The notes below the pieces were generated by a model. The model did no database searches. It saw only the letters and a program-made list of their open reading frames with translations, and was not told the DNA's origin. Position numbers and translations under genes: made by a program. Positions 45,112-56,703 of a stretch of 64,000 nucleotides of DNA are shown here, piece by piece (position 1 is the first letter of the stretch; each line of letters starts with the position of its first letter). Source of the stretch: Adiantum capillus-veneris (lineage: Eukaryota > Streptophyta > Polypodiopsida > Polypodiales > Pteridaceae); the NCBI GenBank assembly GCA_014529385.2, contig CM043963.1:65337395-65401394 (forward strand). Direction: 5' to 3'.

Positions 45112-46791
45112 TTAGTCCACAAAGAGGAGTAAGCCCAAAGCTTTGCGGAAAGCTTCAAGCTTCTCACGAGACAATGCCTTTGTGAAAAGATCTGTAAGGT
45201 TGTCCTGTGTTGGCACATAAGCCAAGCTGATCTCTCCTGCTGAGAGCCTCTCCCTGACATAGTTGTAATGCACCTCAATGTGCTTTGTGCGAGCATGAAA
45301 AACTGGGTTCCTCACAACTGCCAATGCGCTCTGACTGTCAGTGTAGATAGTGTTGGCAGTGTCCTGTCCAACACCCAAATCAGCCATAAGGCTTCTGAGC
45401 CATACACACTCAACCGTAGCTATGAAGAATGCCCTGTACTCAGCCTCACGACTCGAAGTGGCCACAGTAGGTTGCTTCTTGCTCAACCATGATATACATG
45501 AACTGCCAAGCATGAAACAAAAACCACTTATGGACACTCGCGTGTCAAAACAGCCAGCCCAATCTGAGTCCGAAAAAGCATGTAAGTCTGGCGGCAATGA
45601 TCCTCCCTTGGGATAAAACAAGCCAAGATGTAAAGTGCCACTAAGGTAGCAGAAAATCCTCTTGACAGCCTTCCAATGCTTAGACCCTAAGCTATGCATA
45701 AATCTGCTGACATGTGAGACTGCAAACTGAATATCTGGAATCGTGTTGCATACATAAATGAGGCAGTCAACAACAGTTTGGTAAAGAGTGACATCAGCAG
45801 GATCGCCAGCATCATGTAGACTCAACTTCAAACCTATTTCCATGGGAGTGGCAATAGGTTTGCAATCCTCAAGTCCAAACTTACATAGCAATGTCTCTAT
45901 GTAACTTTTCTAACACAAGGCAATACCACCATCACACTGCTTAAACTGTATACCCAAATAATGATGCAATAGCCCCAAATCTTTCATCTTGAAAGTAGCA
46001 TTCAAATCAGCCTTAAATTCAGCAATATGTCTCTCATTTGGTCCAGTGATCAACAAATCATGAACATAAAGAACCACGATGAGAAATACATCACCCTCAC
46101 GCTTTACATACAATAGTGCTTTCTATTGGACTGTTACGAAAGCCTTGTTTGACCAAATGAGTGTCAACTTTCTCATACCAAGCACGAGGAGATTACTTCA
46201 ACCCATACAAAGCCTTGTTACATTTGCACACTTGTCCTCTTGTCCTTTTATGACAAAACTGCAAGGCTGCGTTACATAAACTTCCTCAAATATGTCACCA
46301 TTCAAGAAAGCAGTAACAATGTCTGATTGATGTACATCCCAACCAAAATGAGCTGCCAATGCACATAGAAAACGCACAGTAGTCATACGACAAGTGGGAG
46401 CAAAAGTCTCTTCATAATCTATGCCTTTTTGATGTGCATAACCCTTTGCAACAAGTCGAGCCTTATGGCGATCGATCTCACCATCCGGCTTGCGTTTCAA
46501 CTTGTAAACCCACTTCGTACCAACGGCCTTTTTGCCAGGAGGCAAATCACATAAAGTCCATGTGTCATTCTCTATAAGTGCATCATATTCTGATTGCATG
46601 GCAGCCATCCAATTTTCTAAATTTTGTGCTTCATCAAAAGATAGAGGCTCCTCAACATCATGTAAACTAGCCACAGCCAAAGCATAACAATCTGATGCAT
46701 AAGATGCATGGCGAGAGCCTAAACGAGTACGACTAGACAAAGGTGCATCCAATTTACTGTCACGCAAAGTGTGCACCAGCCATTTTGGCAT
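45112..46791 (-). pseudogene. Copia reverse transcriptase and RNase H (minus strand)
   Basis: Reverse transcriptase begins near 46650 (NDTWTLCDLPPGKK, TKWVYKLKRKPDGEID, RHKARLVAKGYAHQKGIDYE, SDIVTAFLNGD). A frame break occurs near 46198. The catalytic box at 46057-46068 reads YVHD in place of YVDD, so one catalytic Asp is lost. A stop near 45910 interrupts KMDLG/HYLGIQ. From 45891 a clean 259-codon frame covers the connection and RNase H (FSDSDWAG, SISGFCFMLGSS, SSREAEYRA, DSQSALAVVRNPVFHARTKHIE, DLFTKALS), ending at TAG 45112. The RNase H part is well preserved. The enzyme as a whole is not functional. Confidence 0.9.
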
Positions 46792-46800
46792 ACCTCTAGC

Positions 46801-48396
46801 CTACTCATTTTCAACCCTTTCCTCATCAAGTACATCATGTACATTTGCATCAGTAATAGGCTGATCTAAAACATTTTCAGAAACCCCCATAGGCTGTACA
46901 TTTTCCTCATTGGAACTTACATTCGTATTTCCACCACTGAAAAGAGGCAACAAAGTTTCATAAATGTCCTGTGAGCTTACATTACTGTCTCTAGTACATG
47001 ACAGCAAGGGCTAAACAGAATCTTCCACAAACACTACATCCTGAGAAACCAGAATACGTTTTGTTTGCGGATGATACAACCTGTAACCTTTGCTTTCAGC
47101 ACTATAACCAACAGAAATACATTTGACAGCCTTATCATCCAATTTTCTGTGCTGCACTTGTGGCACCAAAGCATATGCCAAACAGCCAAAAACACGCATG
47201 TGCTCAATAGAATGCTTTCTATCATGCCATGCTTCATATGGAGTAATAGACTGCAAAGCTTTCGTTGGACACCTGTTAAGTACATGAGTGGCACACATAA
47301 TGGCCTCAAGCCAAAAAGAATGCGGCAAAGCTTGACTTTTGACCATACATCGTGCCAGTTCCATCAGTGACCTGTTTTTCCTCTCAGCAACACCATTTTG
47401 CTGAGGTGTATAAGGCACTATACATTGGTGTTTTATCCCACGACTAGCCAGAAATGCATTGAATTCATGAGACATATACTCCCCCCCTCAATCAGAACAG
47501 AGGGTGCCCATAGTACATTTCGAGACATTTTCAGCCATAGCCAGAAATTGTTTGAAGCACATAAAAACTTTGGACTTCGCCTTAAGCGGAAATACCAATG
47601 CATGCCTGGACTAATCATCAATGAAAGTCACGAAGTACAGGTAATTGCCCAAGGACGGAGTTTGCATGGGCCCACAAACATCACTATGCACAAGCTGCAA
47701 TGTGCATGTGGCCCGAACTGAACCATCCTTTGGAAATTTAGAACGCTGCATCTTACCCAAAATACAGCCTTCACAAACATGTTTGATAGGTGCTTTAAGA
47801 GGTGGCAAAGAAGCAACCATATCACATTTCTACAAACGCAGCAAACTGGCAAAATTCAGATGACCAAAACGTGCATGCCAAAGTTTTGCATTTGAAATAG
47901 CCCTTGAATCTGCAATAGCATTTGCAAAATTTTGTCCACACTTGTCATACAAAGTGATCTTATACAACCCACGACACAAAAGGCCAGATGCAACAATTTC
48001 ATCACCAAAACTTAGATCATGAACTGTACATTTGTCATGCACAAATTTGACTACAAGTCCAAGTCTAGCAAGTGCGGATACAGATAAGATATTCTTCTTG
48101 ATCCTAGGTACATAAAGTGCATCAACAAGTGTGAAAGAACTGCCATTAGCAGCAGTAAGCACAATCTTTCCAACTCCCTGAACTGGATAAGAGGCGTTGT
48201 TGGCACAAGTGACTGAATTCCCATGAGGGACAGACTCGAGAGAGGTAAACAATTCACGATGTGAGGTAATGTGCTTTGTAGCACCACTGTCGAAATACCA
48301 CACATGTGAATCTGCAGACTGACAAGCATGCATCATGGACAGCAGGATTGTAAGTGCACTCTGCGCTAAAAGCCCATTCTGCATCAACATCAGCAT
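46801..48396 (-). pseudogene. Copia protease and integrase (minus strand)
   Basis: Protease has YFDSGATKHITS (near 48290) and ALYVPRIKKNILSVSAL. Integrase starts with the zinc-binding region (WHARFGHLNF, CEGCILGKMQ), with a stop near 47830 between them. Catalytic Asp1 is in VHSDVCGPM (near 47730). The second Asp region reads SD followed by a stop just before GGEYMSHEF (near 47490). Glu is in QQNGVAERKN (near 47400). Further stops follow FIDD (about 47609) and EDSV (about 47010). The acidic linker to reverse transcriptase occupies 46801-47007. A frame shift separates the protease start from the gag part upstream. Confidence 0.88.
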
Positions 48397-49080
48397 TACA
48401 GTCTCCTTTCACAGAAGACTCAACAATGGCTGCATTTGTAGTGGAACCAGCATTTGCAGTGGAACCACCCTCTTTCTTCTTAGCCTCTTTGGCCTTCAAC
48501 TTAGGACACGACTTGATCAAGTGATCATTGGCTTTACAATAATGGAAACGCATCTTCTTTTTTCCCTTATCACCAGAATTGCCAGACGAAGTGCTGACAG
48601 CAGAAGCATTAGGAACATAATTTTTGCAACTCGCAGCAGAACCATAAGAAGTGGCTGCATTACTGTTACCACCCTTTCTTTGAGAAGCAATAAAAGCCTG
48701 TTCAACTGCACGCTAGTCCTGTTTTTTCTAGAAAGTGACTCTTGCAACAGCAATGTGCATAATGCATCAAACTTGACAACTTTAGGATTTCCTTGGGTCA
48801 ATAGTCTCCAAGTACTAGCAAAAGTCTGATAGGAATCTGGTAAGGCATCAAGAACAGTCTGCACAAGGGAAATGTCTGAAATGACTTCACCTACAGAAAT
48901 AAGCTGCTCATTGATATCCTTGACACTAGTGAGGAAAGTGTCCATATCATCTTCCTCATGCATAATCTTTGACTCCAGCTCTTTACGCAGCAAAGCAATT
49001 TTAGCCTCATTGCGGCTTGCATAAAGACCTGCTAGAATATCCCAAGCCTGTTTTGCAGATTTTGCTGAACGGATGTGAGG
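48397..49080 (-). pseudogene. Copia gag, C-terminal two thirds
   Basis: Gag resumes on the far side of the nested element with HIRSAKSAKQAWDIL and continues through YASRNEAKIALLRKELES, TVLDALPDSYQTFASTW and ALCTLLLQESL, the copia gag core. A frameshift near 48715 moves to the frame with QRKGGNSN and the zinc-knuckle region near 48550. There the first Cys of the knuckle is replaced (RFHYCKANDHLIKSC), so the finger is incomplete. A Lys/Glu-rich piece and GGSTANAGSTTNAA lead to protease. The upstream third is at 55234-55545. Confidence 0.85.
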
Positions 49081-49085
49081 AACAA

Positions 49086-49571
49086 TGCTACAAACGGAAG
49101 AGCAGAGAGCCCTACAAAATACCCAAAAATAGTACACTGCAAGCCATAAACAAGCAAAACTATTTACCTGGCAACCATCTTTGCACATACTCCAAGCCGT
49201 ACGCGATAAGAGAGAGACAAAGAGCGGGAGAGAGAGAAAGAAAGCGTGCAGGCGCACCTCCTAGAGCGGAGTGCTACGTCGGCATGGCGAGAGAGAAGAG
49301 AGGAGAGGAAAGAAGAAGACACAAGCACTGGGTACAATCTCCCCCCGTGCAAGAGTCACCATTTCCCTCTTGCACGTATTTGTTATAGATTTCTTGAATG
49401 GTCAAATTGGTTACAAACTGGCCAACCGGTCATAAATGGCCAAAGCTCATAAAAGAGCACTTGAATAATAAAATGTACAATGTATATACTTTCATTCACA
49501 TAGGCCTAGCTCGGTCTCAGTCTTTTCCACCTGTCAGCTGCAACAAATAATAAAATATCAATTCCATAACA
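49086..49571 (-). repeat. 3' LTR of LARD-like element
   Basis: TGCTACAAACGG...CCATAACA on the plus strand. It is GA-rich in the middle (GAGAGAGAAAGAAAGC). A short purine stretch (minus GGAGAGATA) precedes it as a weak polypurine tract. Confidence 0.93.
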
Positions 49572-49994
49572 TATCTCTCCGTTGGAAAGCAATTGTCCTC
49601 AGTTGCAAAGATAGAAATCTGCAAACAATACTTGTCAAAAACAATGATTATAAATCTGTATCAAATAGTAACAAAATTCATAAAATGAGACAATATTGCT
49701 TATGCCTACTGTCATCCACATACAACCTATTCTAGTGTCCCATACCACTAGAATAAGCAATATATGTCATACCCTGATGAATCAGGATATCATTGGTCAC
49801 ACTCATCATCAATCTCATAATGTCAAGTCTCATCACATACACACTGTCGTGATAAAATAACCATCAGATACCAAATCCCAATCCACTATCAATTCCACAA
49901 GTCCAAATCCAAATCACTTTCATTATGTACCCGGGTAATAAAATCATACCAGTTGCAGTGGTGGCCAGCCACTGCAGCATGATTTTGTGATCGG

Positions 49995-50260
49995 TGTTGC
50001 CTCATCCGGCGAGTCTACACCAATAAAACGTGCTGCCTAAATCGGCGAATCTGCACTAATGCTGCCTAAATCCGCGAATCTGCATTTGATATTGTTTAAA
50101 AATCATGAATCTGCAATGTACTATTGTGAATCTGTTTTTTGTTTTTTTTTTTTGCTGCCTAAATCGGCGGATCTGCACACATAACTGGTGTTGCCTAAAT
50201 CGGCGAATCTACACCAAGATGAGCATTTACACACTGCCTAAATCGGCGGATATGTGTGCA
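49995..50260 (-). repeat. GATTTAGGCAG motif array of the LARD-like element
   Basis: At least six copies of a CTGCCTAAATCGGCGAATCTGCA-like motif (given here on the plus strand, with variants TCCGCGAATC, TCGGCGGATC and a decayed one near 50095) at spacings of about 25-60 bp. It is orthologous in position to 3296-3480. Confidence 0.88.
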
Positions 50261-53200
50261 TGTGACCAATGGACTAGACAAGACATAAAAAGACAAAACA
50301 TGTACTACCTATGTGACACCACATTGGAGTTTAGTTAAGTAGCAGAGTACTTACAAATTGTGGTTCATTAACTTAAGGCACCTCCGCTCATGTGAGCAGC
50401 TGCATAGCTCAGTATGAAACAATCTCAATAGCAATTTCATGTAATACAAAGATAGCAATCAGAGTCATGTCTTCCCTTTAAAAATAACCAGTAATTAAGC
50501 TCATGTGCATTGAATTTATGTAACCGTGTTGTTCTCTTTGGAATCGGATTAATAGACAAGACTAGGAGTTTGGCTATCATAGAATTTGATAGAATGCTAT
50601 TAGTGTATGGTCACCTGTGTTTTCTAAAAGATTTTTTTGAAAACCAAACAAATAAAAATGAGGAGAGAACTTATCTGACCACTCTCTGCAAATCATTACA
50701 CCTTGAACAAATTAGAAGAAAGATGAAGATCATCATTAAAATTATTTGGGTAGTTTTTGTCGATTATATTGCGCTAAAATTTGAACAAACATAACAAAAC
50801 GTAATGAGCTTAACCATGTGTCTTGAGGTAATTTAAAGCTAAAAGATTTATAACAATGAGCAAAAAAAAAAAAGCAAGTGGATCTCCACAAATTTGTATG
50901 TGCCGTAAAATTCTGCATTCATAATGTTTAAGAACACCAAGAGATAGCATTCGCCACTTGTCATAATTAAAAGCATGAATGAGCTTCCGATTTATTGTTA
51001 CTATTGTAGTGTATTCTAGGCTTTAAACGATCACATCCCCATATTAACCATTCCAACTAAAATTGTTACACATTCTTTCGATCGGCTCTTCCTAAACACT
51101 TTCCCTTATATAACATTGTCAAACTTGTTCGGATGATCTTAACAACCAAAATGGGAATGATCATGATGAGTTCACGCCAGCTCAATTGCATGTCATTAAC
51201 TCCCCTTAACGATGAAAAAAAGGGCCTCATGAACTAGGTGTGAAAGAAATCCTCATGGGCGACACTAGCTCTTTCCTAATCTATTAAAATGTTAGCCTTT
51301 GTAATCACCACCGGGGAGGCAATATCAAAATAATTGATAGCGTAGGTACTAGCGGCGTACACTATCTATCTATTTGTTTCTCTTCAAGGATAGTGAGCTT
51401 TGTGTTGACTTGTATCAGTCTGAAAGCTATGGCCTTGATGTTCCATCGCATTATGACTAAATTTTTAAATATTGTTTCGCCTTTGAGATACCCCCTATTA
51501 GTAAGCGATTATGTAAAATGTAACTCATTAGCACATAGCAGCATAACATTTATCCACTTCTATTGCACGCCAGTTAATCGCCCCCGAGAAGCTAGAGGAG
51601 GGGGCCAAACTTAACGATGCAAATGATGGTATCCCCTTGATTATCATCGTTAAATTAGTCAACCATTCAAGTAGCTGCGTTATCGATATTCTATCGTTAG
51701 TACCTAAAAAGGTGAAAATCATCAAAGGGCTTGCTACTAACTTAGAAAAGTACACTCAAGGGGATCAATATAAACAATATAGCCTAGCTAATCATTGCCT
51801 ACATATGTTAGCAACAACATTTTATATATTTATTTATATTTAATTATTTTTTTTCCAGAAGAAAAAAAAACAAGTTGTATCTTCTATCCAATAACTCTCT
51901 AACTTGGAGGTCGTCATCTCATCGAACTCATTAGATCAATGCCACATTCCTTCTGCCAAAACCGCTTAGACGCATCTAGCTTGGAAGAAGAACGTAAATG
52001 ATCCCCGCAAGTCGATGCATAATCATGCACATGGAGTACATGCACGGCTTGATATATCTCTCTTTCCATAAGGCGCTACTAAATAAGGATTGTGAGCTCT
52101 GTAGAAAAAGTCTCCAGTTGGCTATCTCCTCATAATCTGCATTACATGCTACTGCAGACATGAGACTTCTAAATCCTAGCCAGAATGTTTTCAATTCACA
52201 TAATGCATTGGTCAACTCAGTACATTCAAGAGAGCCCAGTCATTCGGCTCATTCTCTTGAAGATGTCGAAGGATTATATGCTATGGCAATGGCATGGAAA
52301 CAATTGTAGAGTGGGTGCATGATCAAAGAGGCCTCAGGACTAATTATGTGCAGCCGGAGTAGTCAATCACATCAACTCAGATTTGCAGCGGGCACAAAAC
52401 CTCAGGCCATATGCCTGCATCTTTCAAGGCATAGTATTAATGCATGCAATGCCAGCATAATACATATAAAGAGCTTCAAAAACACAGAAACGAGCTCAGT
52501 TGGCTTCAAAATGGTCCAGCACAACACTAAGCCCTTTCATGAAACAATTTTGCAGTGAGAGACCCTAGCTTGCAGATAGCTACTGCATACTTCTCTCTCT
52601 GAACATAGGCATTGTGCAACTATCCTGGCAGGGTATATCAAGAGGATCATCAAGCGTCCGGTTTGCATCTCCACCTCTCCTGCCCCGGCACACTAGTATG
52701 AGTCCGACCTACATTGCGGATGAAATTACGGCTGCAGATACAGCAAACGAGGGGGAGAGTGCTAGCTTGTGGCTGCATGCTCCAGGCGCGCAGTTCAATA
52801 GATGATCGTGGCTGGAGAATTGGCAAGGGGTGGTCACTGCACTGTTCCCCATAGCCGCTGATATCCGGCTTGGCCATAAGGTAGGTTGAGGGAGAGTGGC
52901 GAGCCTTGATGCTGCATGCAACGACGGTGGCCAGTAGGCTAATTTCAAAATGGCGAGGGCTGCTCCTTCAAAAATGTGCATGGCGGCTGGAGTGATGTAG
53001 GGACTATGGGGTGACGGTTGAAGACAAAGAGAGATAAATCTAGTGGGCACCAGCTCGGCAACTGCAGTTGGAGGAGCTGCATGCCTCGAGAGTCAGAAGC
53101 ACCAGTAGAGCTGCTGGGTGGGTGGTCTACCACAAATATGAGAGAGAGGGAGAGATTTTCGCCTTCTACAATATGGTGTGGGCAAGGGACAAGAGAGGGA

Positions 53201-54732
53201 GAGAGAGAAAGGTTTCCCATTGTTGGTGGGCCTCCAGTTAGTGGCAGAGGGAGAGAGAGGGAGGGAGAGTTTTCTCCACCTTACGAGAGGGGGGGGAAAA
53301 AAGGGTGAGAGGAGTAGTTGGTAACTGGCATGCAGTGGTGGCTGACTGTTGGCAAGAGAGAGAGAGTTTGATGTCTGCACTGTGCACCCGTGGTTGGTAG
53401 AAAGAGGCAATGAAAGGCTGAGAGAGAGAAAGAGAGGGTTCACTGCATTTGAGTGGCGTGTGTGGGTCTATGCATGGTGGTAGAGATGCAATGTTGGTGA
53501 ATAGGCGATGCCAACCCTGCATGGAGGGTGGCTTGTAGATAGGGGTAGTTGTACAAAGAGATAAAAGAGAACCGTAGGGGGGTCAGCACATCGAACGGCA
53601 CTGATAAGTTGTTGGCCTGCCAGGTGCGAGCTACATGGCGCTGGTAACTACCACTCGAAGGGGTTGAGCATGCAGATCCGTCTGTAGCAAACTAGGGAGA
53701 GGGAGAGTATAAGCTAGAGAGAATCGACTTTCAAGTAGTTTTTGGGTGTGTGTGGTCATTAGTCGTCCACAGTGAGTGTAAACAATCGGCGCCCACAATA
53801 CCCATGAAATCGAGTGCAGTTGGCAACTTGCTATGCGTGGAACGGTTGGCATGCGAGGGGTAGAAGCCGAACGGCTCAGGCCAGTGCACCTGAGCCTTGC
53901 TACAATCTGGCTGCATCCTACCGCTAGCAGTGCCTATCATCTTGCTCTTTGCACTGTCATGAGCTCGACGACGATACTATATTGTTGACCATCACAAATA
54001 CTGCATGGCTGCTCTACTGTGAAGTTTTTATTTATTTATTATATGTAACCTTGGTTACGCCGAATAACTGCCTTAGCTTCTTCTGCTAATTCACCAATTG
54101 TGGTGGAAAACCTAACTTCTCAAGCCCCCTCTTCTCCTACAAGGTTCCTTTCATGAGAAACTAAAGCGTGGCGAATCCTCGACGATCCTCTTTCTCGCTG
54201 ACTGCCACCGTAAATGCGCTCTTGGAGTTAATGCTAGAACAAGCGGACTTTCCTAATCCTTGGGTGGCCGATCCTAGGGGGTCTATGAGGGCACGTTTTC
54301 ACGATGCCAAAATTCACTACTCTTATCTTTTACTAATGAGCGCCCTTCTTACTTCGATTCCTACTTCATTATTAGTCATCTGACAAAGCATGTTATCAAG
54401 CATTAATGATAATAACAACTATAATTCCTCCGAATCACTTTAGAAATGCTATTTAATCCACTCGCAACTATGAAATCTTTGATAATAATGCCTTAAGGGA
54501 TGAATCCCTTCATCCACGTCCCTTAGAAATGTGATGAATGGCAACATCAAGGTAGAGAATCAAGATAAGGAGAAATAAAAGTAAATAAATAAAAATACAA
54601 CAATTCTAAGACAACAAAACTACACTTATCTGTCTATGTAGTCGCAGATTCGACCATCAAACCCGTTCTCTAATGTGCAATTTTAATTATGCATGTCTAT
54701 GATGGCTTGCATCACCAAGAGCGTAGCCATGA
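50261..54732 (-). other. Interior of LARD-like element, no gene recognised
   Basis: Long AT-rich part (50300-52000), then a GA-rich part on the plus strand (about 53090-53460, many GAGAGAGGGAGAG runs). Open frames up to about 116 codons are low-complexity in the GA-rich part. Plus-strand frames at 51637-51843 and 54168-54383 are not low-complexity, but I recognise no domain in them. No zinc knuckle, DSG, YVDD or D-D-E motif was seen in the frames examined. Confidence 0.65.
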
Positions 54733-54744
54733 GCTCTGATACCA
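54733..54744 (-). promoter_or_regulatory. Primer-binding site of LARD-like element
   Basis: Minus-strand TGGTATCAGAGC, one base inside the 5' LTR: initiator Met tRNA type, as in copia elements. Confidence 0.93.
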
Positions 54745-54745
54745 T

Positions 54746-55233
54746 TGCTACAAACGGAAGAGCGGAGAGCCCTACAAAATACCCAAAAATAGTACAGTGC
54801 CAGCCATAAACAAGCAAAACTATATACCTGGCAACCATCTTTGCACATACTCCAAGCCGTACGCGATAAGAGAGAGACAGAGAGCAGGAGAGAGAGAAAG
54901 AAAGCGTGCAGGCGCACCTCCTAGAGCGGAGTGCTACGCCGGCATGGCGAGAGAGAAGAGAGGAGAGGAAAGAAGAAGACACAAGCACTGGGTACAATCT
55001 CCCCCCGTGCGAGAGTCACCATTTCCCTCTTGCATGTATTTGTTATATAGATTTCTTGAATGGTCAAATTGGTTACAAACTGGCCGACCGGTCATAAATG
55101 GCCAAAGCTCATAAAAGAGCACTTGAATAATAAAATGTACAATGTATATACTTTCATTCGCATAGGCCTAGCCCGGTCCCAGTCTTTTCCACCTGTCAGC
55201 TGCAACAAATAATAAAATATCAATTCCATAACA
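54746..55233 (-). repeat. 5' LTR of LARD-like element
   Basis: 488 bp, near-identical to 49086-49571. Its outer end joins copia gag at the AACAA target duplicate. Confidence 0.93.
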
Positions 55234-55545
55234 AACAATGGTGCGCTTCATAGACAACGCAATCAATGCATGAGCCTGCGCATCCTTAACATCCCAATGA
55301 GCTTGTTCTGTCGTAGGCAAAACAACTCTAACAGTTGAAATCCTTGCAGCAAGACCTGCAACATCCTCAATATCGCCTACATCCTCAGAACCAAAACGTA
55401 CATCAATGCCCTGCACAATGTTCCAGACACCCTTTGACACAAGAACATGTTGCATCGTATAATCCCACATAGGGTAGTTGTCCCCATCCAACCTGTCCTC
55501 AGCAACAAACATCTTGAACACATATGTGTTGTTGTTGTCAGCCAT
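55234..55545 (-). pseudogene. Copia gag, N-terminal third, cut by the LARD-like element
   Basis: Gag starts at ATG 55545 (MADNNNTYVFKMFVAEDRLDG), followed by NYPMWDYTMQHVLVSKGVWNIV and then WDVKDAQAHALIALSMKRTIV, the standard start of plant copia gag. The insertion follows directly; beyond it at 49080 the protein resumes in the SAKSAKQAWDIL block. This first part is open. About 325 bp of leader separates it from the primer site. Confidence 0.9.
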
Positions 55546-55870
55546 GGTAAATGCTGCACCTGATGTGAAAACTGTCCAAAAATAGGAGAAATGGAGCGGG
55601 AACAACCTGTGCTATATAGCACAAACCGTAGAAGACTATAAGGCACCTGTTATGCAAAAAACGGCACTGACAGAAATTCTGCACAAAATGACGAAATAGT
55701 CTATGCAGTACTGCCTGTAGTGGAAACGGAGGCCGAAATGAGCCCAAATCAAAATACTGAGCCCAAAATTTTTGTCAACCTGCGAACGCTCGCCAAAGCT
55801 AACTGAAATCAGAGAAAGTAAGCAGGCGTGTGCTGGAGCAGCTGCGACTAAGCCCGGGAGGACGTGACCT

Positions 55871-55882
55871 GCTCTGATACCA
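55871..55882 (-). promoter_or_regulatory. Primer-binding site of copia element
   Basis: Minus-strand TGGTATCAGAGC, two bases inside the 5' LTR: initiator Met tRNA type. Confidence 0.95.
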
Positions 55883-55884
55883 AT

Positions 55885-56111
55885 TGTTGGAATTAGGGTT
55901 GTAGAGAAACACACACAGCTTGGAGAAGACGAAGGAAGCTCAAGGCACACAATAGAGAGTGTGTTACTCAGTGTGCAATGGAAAGATAGATATCCCTAGA
56001 GTGATGGGCGTATATATAATGCTCGGGGAAAAAAACCTCTTAAAGAGGGAAAAAATGCCCCGGCGGTCCTAGTGTGTTCACACACATCACTACCACATGT
56101 ATATGGTAACA
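55885..56111 (-). repeat. 5' LTR of copia element
   Basis: 227 bp. A TATATATAAT stretch (56011-56020) gives a TATA-like box on the minus strand. The CAAAG target duplicate follows at 56112. Confidence 0.95.
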
Positions 56112-56116
56112 CAAAG

Positions 56117-56640
56117 TGCTCAACATGAAGAATCTTACTTTGTGTTCTCCTCTCTATTGTCTTCCTCCATATCCCTATACTGAGAGCCTTCATCCTCTTT
56201 GCAACCCTCTTTGGCAATAGTCAATTGAGAAGAAGGCATCTTTGACATGTTAGGGTTCATTAGCCCGAAGTACATAAAAGAAGTTTCCCATGTCAATAGG
56301 GGATTTTAGACTGCTAGATGGATTCTTCTTATGGTGGGAATTACTTCATGCTAAGGATTTAACTTTGCTTGCATGATAATAGAGACTTTTTTCCTTTTTT
56401 GGGGGAGTGGCGAGCAAAGAGGCATGAAATTTTTTTGAATAGGTAGAGCTTGTGTTTTCTTACAGGAAATGGAAGAGAATTGAAAATTAGGAGTGGCCTT
56501 TTTGCTTTCATCAAGTACTCCTTATGTTGCCTTAGGGTGGTCTTGAGAGTTTTTCTTATGAACAACCATCTTGCCAGTATCAATCCTTGCGTCTACTTCA
56601 GTTCATGCACCTTGCCGGCTCCATAGCCACCGAAGTCGTT

Positions 56641-56703
<63 letters not shown>

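Larger units (their letters stand above)
49086..55233 (-). mobile_element. Non-autonomous LTR element (LARD-like) nested in copia gag
   Basis: 6148 bp, LTRs 49086-49571 and 54746-55233 (about 486 and 488 bp, roughly 13 substitutions and one 2-bp indel), with a 5-bp target duplication AACAA at 49081-49085 and 55234-55238. The primer-binding site is complementary to initiator Met tRNA. The 5.2-kb interior has no recognisable gag or pol on either strand, fitting the class of large non-autonomous LTR elements (LARDs). It carries the GATTTAGGCAG array near its 3' end. It depends on another element's proteins; the primer type points to a copia helper. A 3' fragment of the same family lies at 3160-4390. 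Confidence 0.9.
44809..56111 (-). mobile_element. Ty1/copia element with a nested LTR element in gag
   Basis: Outer LTRs of 227 bp (44809-45035 and 55885-56111) with a 5-bp target duplication CAAAG at 44804-44808 and 56112-56116. By eye the LTRs differ at 7 positions (about 3%). Internal domains are in copia order on the minus strand, with many stops and frameshifts. A 6148-bp element (49086-55233) splits gag; without it the copia element would be about 5.15 kb. Same family as the fragments at 4391-5383 and 60998-62430. Confidence 0.95.

Noticed and set aside
53018-53522. Ser/Leu/Pro-rich ORFs within the LARD-like element
   Set aside because: They arise from the GA/CT-rich stretch, are low-complexity, and match no gag or pol motif.
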